Source: Lineus longissimus
Taxonomy: Eukaryota; Nemertea; Pilidiophora; Heteronemertea; Lineidae
Assembly (NCBI RefSeq): GCF_910592395.1
Contig: NC_088316.1
Coordinates: 434,001 to 498,000 of the forward strand
Length of the DNA: 64,000 nucleotides
Direction of reading: 5' to 3'
Part shown: positions 56,568-64,000 of the stretch, piece after piece
How positions within the stretch are numbered: position 1 is the stretch's first letter
Layout: the number at the start of each line of letters is the position of its first letter
Made by a program: the position numbers and the translations under genes
Notes under the pieces: generated by a model
Database searches by the model: none
What the model was told of the DNA's origin: nothing
What the model saw: only the letters and a program-made list of their open reading frames with translations

Positions 56568-57123
56568 GATCGAACCTCGCCGGAACCTGGCCTATCTGAA
56601 ACGATAATGGAGAGATGACGTTAGTGCTCGTGATATTGATAACACAAGAGGAAAACCCCATCTATAAAACTTCCTTGCTTGAACCAAGAATGCTTGCTGG
56701 AACCTGTCGTATCTGAAATGGCGATTGAGGGAGGTCCTTTAAAGCGGAGAATCATGATATCTAAACAGGAAAACTCCCCGCCTATTCTGTAATATTTTGT
56801 AGTTTTTTAACTCCCAGATAAGATTCGACAACACAGCAATGATTTTGAACCTGATGACTGGCTTTTTGTTAAGGTGTGGCCATTTTGGTTAGAATTTGAA
56901 ATCCTGAAGCAATTAGAACTCGTTTAGAATGAGGTGAATGCCCATTTAAAACCTTGGATGCTATTCTCTGGAAAACAAAGAACAGACCCCACCCTTCAAA
57001 TCGGCACTCACTTCGTTTTGAAAGAGTTAATTGCTTTAGGATTTCAAGTTAGTTCTAGCCAAAATGGGGGTGCCCTTGTTTCCCAGTTCAGGTCTCCACG
57101 AGTATAGGCGGTTTCATCCGTTC

Positions 57124-57176
57124 GTTTAAGCATGGAGGTATAAATAAGATTATTATTTATACCTCCATGGTTTAAG
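57124..57176. repeat. 39-bp palindrome flanked by 7-bp direct repeats
   Basis: A perfect 17-bp inverted repeat (57131-57147 and 57153-57169, CATGGAGGTATAAATAA) with a 5-nt loop is bounded by GTTTAAG at 57124-57130 and 57170-57176. The layout is that of a tiny inserted hairpin with a target duplication. Confidence 0.75.
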
Positions 57177-60100
57177 TTACCGTAATATTAGCTCATATAC
57201 TTCAGAAGAGATACGACTTCGGAAAGGATCCACTCATTAAATCTACATGTATACATGTAGTTGGAAACCTCTCAAAAACTCTAACAAACGTTCGCCAAGA
57301 ACGTGAGAGAAACACCGAACCCATGAATGAATGAAGGGCAGGGTTTACCGGTTGGAGCATGTGTGAACAGCTCGGGGGCGATTTAATACAACAACTACGC
57401 TAAAGTTAGTAAATCGGCATGCCGATGTTGAAGTTTGAAATGTCAAAGGATAGAATGTCCGGGGAACAAAGGATTCTATTATGTGCTACAACCGCTAAGC
57501 GATCAATGGCCATGGCCTCCTATAACCTGTCAGAATACAATTGCGCTGGACTCTTCTGGACTTTTCAACTTCTACACCGGCCAGGACATTGTCCGGACCA
57601 AGTTGGTCACACCATGGCTTCACCCATGATAACCGAAATGACCAATACTCCTTACCACTCCTTATATATATGACATCTCAGACAAATGTGAATTCATGTA
57701 GACAACATCAGAATGTATATTCAAGTAGTAGTGTCGTTGAAATATAGAATAGAAGGTTTAGATTGCTCAGTAATTGTCTCAAGCTTCCTTAGTACTATGG
57801 AAAGACTATGGTACTATTTAAAGAAAAGGCCAAAGTCTACACCAAGACCCCTTTTTAACGATGATGATGATAATCTTCTCAGTCGTCTTCTTCTTCAGCG
57901 TTCGGGTGGCTGGTTATGTACAACAAGTTAAGAGTATACCGCAAGTGTAACTAGAGGTAAGAAACGCGGGAGCTGAACCTTTGAACATCTATATATTTGG
58001 CGTATTGGACGTTCCTATTAGTAGTTACAGGGAAAGTACACCAAACAACACCTCCAGAGGTAATGATTACGAGCCGTATGATCAGTTGGTGAACTTTCCA
58101 TGGTAAGAAGTCGTGACGTAACTAAAACATCGAAGTCCCCCGCCCCAAGAACTAAAGCTTACTTTTCACTTCAAGTAACTCAACACGGCATCATTTGTCA
58201 ACTATTTCAAGCACCGAAATCGTGCATTTTACAATGATATTCCTGCCATCATCATCATTATCCGCTCTGAGCAAAGCCGCCATACCTGACATGGCGCATA
58301 TTTCACTCAGACGCCAATGACCCGATGAACCCCAAGATATGCATCTCCAGTCACCCTCGGGGAGGAACTCGAACAGAACTCCAATGATTAAAATGATAGG
58401 CAGCTACTTTTGCATTCCTGCATCACGACTAGTTCACAGAGATAAAATGAGTTGGTCGAACTATGACCGTTACTGTTTTATAATGAACTCAGAATCTCTT
58501 CTCCCCCAATATATTAGCTCACATGAGGACACTGATGAGGTCTGGTCTCGATCTTTGGGTATATGATATAGGACACTAATTGATGTAGTTCTAGCTACCA
58601 GCACCATCCCGAAGTGTTTTTTAAAGATGACAGTCAATGCACTTGGCCATCAGAGATCATATCCTAAGAAACCTGTCGTTTTGAAAGTACATGTATTCAC
58701 ATGAAAGTGCCTATATAATTAGAACTAGGTTTCAAACACTCAAACAACGATTATTGTCCCCAGATCAGGTGTGCAAACTTCAGCTGCATGTTCAACATGA
58801 ACAGGAAGATTTCTCCTACCTTTTGGATGAAAAATAATTCTATAATCCATACATTTCTCGTTCTCAAGGAAAAATTGATAATCCTTATGGTATTCCCTTT
58901 TCTTTCTTACTGTTCTGCTCACGTCTGCTTCTGATGCGCGCTTCCGTACATGTGCACATGCACACTGTACAGCCGACGAACGCGGGACAAACGAAGCGGA
59001 CGACCAGAAATGCACGCAAAGCGATCGTGTGACCAGCCCTGGGTGGTATCATGGCTGTGACAATAGGTGCATTGTCCTTGAGCCCTCCCCCTCGCTACGA
59101 ATAGACCCAGACACATCCTCTGGCGGTCATTAAAAGGTCGTCAAAGGTTGTGTTTCAATTTCAATGTCACTTTTTGATGAATTTGTTACAGGGGCCAAAG
59201 ATGTGTGAAAGACAGATACAACGATTTTACCAACAGCGTTTAAGTTTTGCGTGAACGTGCTATGAATATCAATACAACATTTTAATGAAATTATTACACT
59301 ACTGACCATATCATATGTATCATCTGATGAAATGTGATGAAATAGTACTGGCACCAGTGGTTTTCAATATACTCCGCCTGTCGTTAGGAGGTAGGAGTGA
59401 GCATCAAAACCTGAATCTCAGAAAAGTTCTTTTCACTATCGAGTTTCAATCTGAGGTAGATAGGCCAATCAATATACGCCCCTTTTGCACCAAGCAATAA
59501 TCTAGAGTGCTGGCATTGCCAATTCTGATGGGCCAGTGGGGTAAGCGAGACGGATCAAGGCCTTCCATCTTCTCAGGTTGAGGTGTATTATAGATTAGTC
59601 AGACGACATATTAGGGTCGTTTACTAATATCTGTCCATGATATCTGTCGGGACAGAATCGTAACCCGTCGATGCTTCACCCCGGGGTGTTCTGTCTGTGT
59701 CCGTTTCCTGGTAAAAGCACTTTCCGAAATAACACATACTGGTTTGCTATCAGGCGTTGAGTTTATTTTATTTGTGTTAACTGGGACGAAATTTGTGTTG
59801 TCATTGGAACGAAATGTGCTTATGTAGACAAAAAGTAAATGTTAAGAGTCTTGATTGAACTCTGGAGCACGCTCTGAAAATGCTGATACCAAGAATGGTG
59901 TATCATCGACGAGGGAGGTATTATTTAGTTATAAAGATTGCCGATAAGACTAGAAGCTTTTACATCCGCCTCAGATCATATTGTAGCGTCAGGTGCAACT
60001 GAACCAAGGGCATTTCTGTTTAACGCCGGTTGAAAAACTTCGGCGCAATTCTAAACATATCCGTCTATATTGTTTTCAGCAGGAGTATGTACAAGTGACC

Positions 60101-63100
60101 CTGCTATCCGAGCGGGATGCTGGTGAAGGGCTACATCGTACTCTTGACCAAGCCTATGTGAAGTACTGTACAACACTCTCTAAACCGTCCTCCTCTGACG
60201 AATACTGGATATAATCGTGCGTCTTATGTTATTTGGGTGCATACATGGCACTGGCTATGATGGAATAATTCACCCTCATGCAGAGATGGCGATGGCCCGA
60301 AAACTCAGTGAAGTTACTAGACATTGCTAGAGTACAGAAGGAAATGAGAACCACTCTTCAAAACTACAGGTGGTTGTCCTTTTAAGCTTGATTTAATTCG
60401 TTAAGGATAGAATATCGTGGTCAGTAGCACCCTGCAGAAACAGGTCAGGCCGAGGTCATTGAAAGTCCTTGGACTCCGGCCTGGGATCGATTGATTTTGA
60501 ACCTGACCCTTGGAACCTAAACCCGAAATATGCACTGCTCGCACAATTTCACAACAACATCATTTCTAGTACAATGTTATTTTGCCAGCTTTCATATATA
60601 CTATTTTACGACACTTTATGGCCAATCAATGAAAAACTGCACTTTGGAGAAGCAACAAACCACTTTTGAATCACCAGCATGCAAAAACAGCCTGATCGCG
60701 ATTACCGCACCGCTCTCATGAGAGTTGAAGTAGACTCATTGCCACTCCCCTGCATGGAGCTATTAGTGAGGTGGAGAACAGCGACTTATCAACGATCATT
60801 GTACGTATACGGATAAAACTCGGTAGAAAGAGTACGACTTCTCTGTACATTTTTATCCATATAATACCTATAAGTTAAGGACACATGATAAGTCCCTGAT
60901 CTCAATCTCCCTTGAAACATGGCCCACCCTGAATACCAAGAAGAGAGACCTACCGTGGATGTTGTCCAGTAATCCCAGACCTTCGAAAGGACACGTATTC
61001 CAAAAGTGTATACATGCGAAATACTGACCCACTCTTCCAAGAACCTTGAGACCCTCCCAAATCTTACACTAAATCCGACTACCAATATTGATTTTTTACA
61101 TTCAGGGAAGGCGTGGGTTTCGTGAAGAAGTGCACTGGCCTGTGGTATGCCAACAAAGCCTTTCAGTACAAGTTATTTGTGTAATATCAAAATAGAATGT
61201 GTCTCTTCAGCCATTCAAACCGGTTTAAAGTTAGGTAATTGCGTTCTTTCGGGAGATTTTTTCAAGGTAACATCTGTTGTCTGGTTTCATTACAATTACA
61301 GGGGATTGTTGTTGGTTGCGTAACCCTCCTAGAGATTTGTGAAATCGTGTCTCAGTGGATTGATTCACATTAATCTTTAAAAGTTCTTTTTATTTTCCTG
61401 ATCATCAATAACTCCATTGTACTGGTCGCTCAAGTGAAATACCCTCTTTTGGACGAGAGAACAATGGCAATTAACTCAACCCGTTAATGTACTAGTTCGA
61501 TTTCTGCAGCTGAAAATGGTAATTAAGTCAACCTATTCATATATCTGTTTTACTTTTTGCAGCTGAATCTGGTTGTTTGCGACCCAGTATTCTTGCCTCC
61601 CGAAGGACGAGAGACAGCTTAAGAGGGTCTGCGGTATTAAATGTTAACCGACAAAAGAATTGGGAATAAAGGAGAACTTACATGTAACAACTAATGCTTG
61701 ATGGTTTTGACACGAAATCCAATGTCACTCGAATTATTGTTAAAAGTGTAGAAAGACCGCTAACATGACCTCGCCTCCACAACTGATACTCCAAATATGA
61801 GTTCGAAAGTTTAGATTATCACCAACCACTCAATGCACATCAGTTTTCCTTAATTCTTCTCACTCCTGAAAAATGTACCTAATGACTTGTCACCGTATCC
61901 AAACTAACTGACCACAACGATTACACTAAAGGAACTAGAAATAGAAATAAAACATCACCACATGCTGGCAAGACTTAGGAACAGCTCTGGTCATTGGAAC
62001 ACGAATATTATAACTGGAGCAAGGCGGGTTGGCAAACTAAACAGTCATCCTCACAAAATGATTCACGACTCTTGAAATACCAGCGAATTATCGTCACAAG
62101 CACGAGCCCCCGAACCGACCCGACAGAATCACCAAACAATGTCACTCTCAAGTATATAAGAATGATGTGTATTTGCGATCACCTCATTCTGTCCCGCACC
62201 GCGCCCAAAATGTGCACTCAATTGTCTGTGAATATCAAGGGTATTATCACGATAAACCAGTTCATACCAAAATGACGATAACACCTTCCGTGTTCGGAAT
62301 CAATTCTCGACGTGTGTATGTTTGGAAGCAATGGCGTATATGTTCCGGTGTGGCGCTGGGACACAGGTTAACGAAGATCAAAACTCCAGCCCCAAAAATA
62401 ATATCATTACTATTATTTCATGAGTGTTGTCAGTGGGGCTGGAGTTGACATCTTCGTGTCACTGCGTTACGTGTGCCTACGCAATTCAATCTCTCGCTAC
62501 GAGAACGACTGACCCCCTGTAATGTGAAAAAACATATAGTTCGCCATCAATATCCGTGACATACTTTCAAAATTAATGACATTTACTTAACTTTACAACG
62601 GAAAGATTGTGTGAAGTAAAAATAATCAATACGTCTAATATGTTTAGGTCTTGATCATATTCACACCCTAGTTTTGACTTCATTCCGGTCACCTTTCTAG
62701 GATTTTATAAAGGGGGATTAGATATTGTGACTTGCGGTCACTTGGGTTGACTCTCGGCCCGCCCATGTGAACAAACTCCAGAGCATATACCAAGCAGCAG
62801 AGGGGCTACTCTGATTTCGTATCGACAGAATATAACCAATGAGCTGCTTATAAAACTAATGTAATCCTTGATATTTTCACGAACTATTTGGGACTGATGA
62901 TGTTGGTTCATTTTGAGCAGAAAAAAAAATGTGAAAAAAATATTTGGACTTTCTAACCCTAATCTCTGATGATCCACGCCGCCTGGCCAAACCTCGTTTC
63001 TCTGGTATGGGCAGCCTAGAGGAATAATCATGACTTTTGGTCCGGACAAGAGGCGGTTCCTGTGTCATACCGCACCCGTGTCGATATCAAGACCATAATC

Positions 63101-64000
63101 GGCAATATCTGCCCAAATAAATGACAGGTGTTATTGATCGATTGTCAATGAGGAAAACCATTGATGCCAGCTAATTCTTTCATAAGTTTAACCTTTATCT
63201 TATTGTATTTTAATCGGCCGTGAATCCTAACACATTCTCAAGATATTCAATTCATACAAACTCATGTACTCTTGAACCATCCCAGTGACTCATGAGAAAG
63301 GAATTTGATTTTTCTGATCGATGTCGTTGATTGAAAGGGTGGCGTTGTCATTTTATTTGCCAAGATCACATTTCATGTTTGCGAATTTTCTGAATAATTT
63401 CGTGGAAAATTCTAATAATACGACGAACCCTTATGATGGTATGTCGAATTTGGGCTGCGCTGCACGCTCAGTCATGCATGTCACTATTATCAGTACAAAT
63501 GAGCCATTGGGTATTCATGAACGTATAAACGCATACGTAAGCGTTTTACCAGAAAGGGACCTTCTGTGTTGCAGATTTGGCGATAGCCTGGCTTTCTGAT
63601 GGCATATCGAAGTTTTCCGATGGGGATCCAGACCGGCGACTTTGGACCACAGTCGCTCTCTTATTTTTCTTACTCGCAGTTTCCATTTGAACCAAGAAAT
63701 GGATATAATATATTTAATGTCTGTCGGTAAATATGTGGTAGGCTAGAGGCAACCCAACTCCATTACTCAAATAGGCCTACTCCCGATTGTTACATTGCCT
63801 GAACTGAAGCTCATTAGAGGGACTCTGTAGGCAGCAGCTAGGTAAGCAAGATAAAGTTACACGAAATCGCCAATAGGGGTCTCTCGCATCTCACAGTACG
63901 TCAAAACTATTTTGCTTGTACAAGGAATATATTTAGTGCTGAATCAAACATGACCCAGTGCCTTTACTGTGGATAATGTCCTTCCGAAAATGGCCAATTT
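57177..64000. other. No gene recognised
   Basis: Apart from the hairpin at 62371-62457 I find no convincing coding exon, tRNA or mobile element. The ORF at 57435-57629 has a few hydrophobic and aromatic residues but no family I recognise and no splice context. The region may be intergenic or part of a long intron of a gene outside the window. Confidence 0.4.
62371..62457. repeat. Imperfect inverted repeat
   Basis: Arms 62371-62393 and 62435-62457 pair at 20 of 23 positions (ACGAAGAT and AACTCCAGCCCC are the paired blocks) around a 41-nt AT-rich loop. Weak pairing may continue outward. Confidence 0.65.

Noticed and set aside
57419-57747. Overlapping plus-strand ORFs of 64-84 codons
   Set aside because: No recognisable family, no splice sites with matching phase, and three overlapping frames open by chance.

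Overview
The window is intron-rich animal nuclear DNA with GT-AG introns, tRNA-derived SINEs, many minisatellites and one young LTR retrotransposon. The gene content (otopetrin, AIMP1, a Tudor protein, a CUB/LDLa receptor-like protein and a SEA-like membrane mucin) points to a marine invertebrate, either spiralian or invertebrate deuterostome. I cannot narrow it further. No bacterial, organellar or CRISPR features are present. Gene models were built by hand by joining exons with matching phase across GT-AG junctions. Every complete model below has a CDS length divisible by three.

Layout. (1) 1717-11188, + strand: six-exon, 281-residue membrane protein with one CUB domain, one LDL-receptor class A repeat and one transmembrane helix. 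Its fourth intron holds an antisense, apparently full-length BEL/Pao retrotransposon (3075-10186) with identical 191-bp LTRs, a 5-bp target duplication, PBS, PPT and an uninterrupted 1900-codon gag-pol ORF. (2) 13920-31382, - strand: nine-exon otopetrin proton channel (753 aa), with an 11-kb intron full of tandem repeats. (3) 32471-34783, - strand: six-exon AIMP1 (p43/EMAP-II precursor), 303 aa. (4) 36582-41797, + strand: nine-exon, 689-residue Tudor-domain protein with an N-terminal B-box-like zinc finger, a 25-residue tandem repeat and a C-terminal CCHC knuckle. (5) 47139-56567, - strand: two-exon, 2877-residue transmembrane mucin-like protein made of eleven SEA-like plus Thr/Asn-rich units, ten of them almost identical, with a tail carrying three YxN motifs. 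(6) 56568-64000: no gene recognised.

The genes do not form an operon or obvious pathway. Genes 1 and 2 converge, genes 2 and 3 lie in tandem on the minus strand, genes 3 and 4 diverge from a 1.8-kb spacer, and genes 4 and 5 converge. The most unusual structures are the 75-bp minisatellite in the Tudor gene, in which every unit ends in a strong in-frame 5' splice site, and the homogenised 717-bp SEA/mucin array with a nested 75-bp array inside it.
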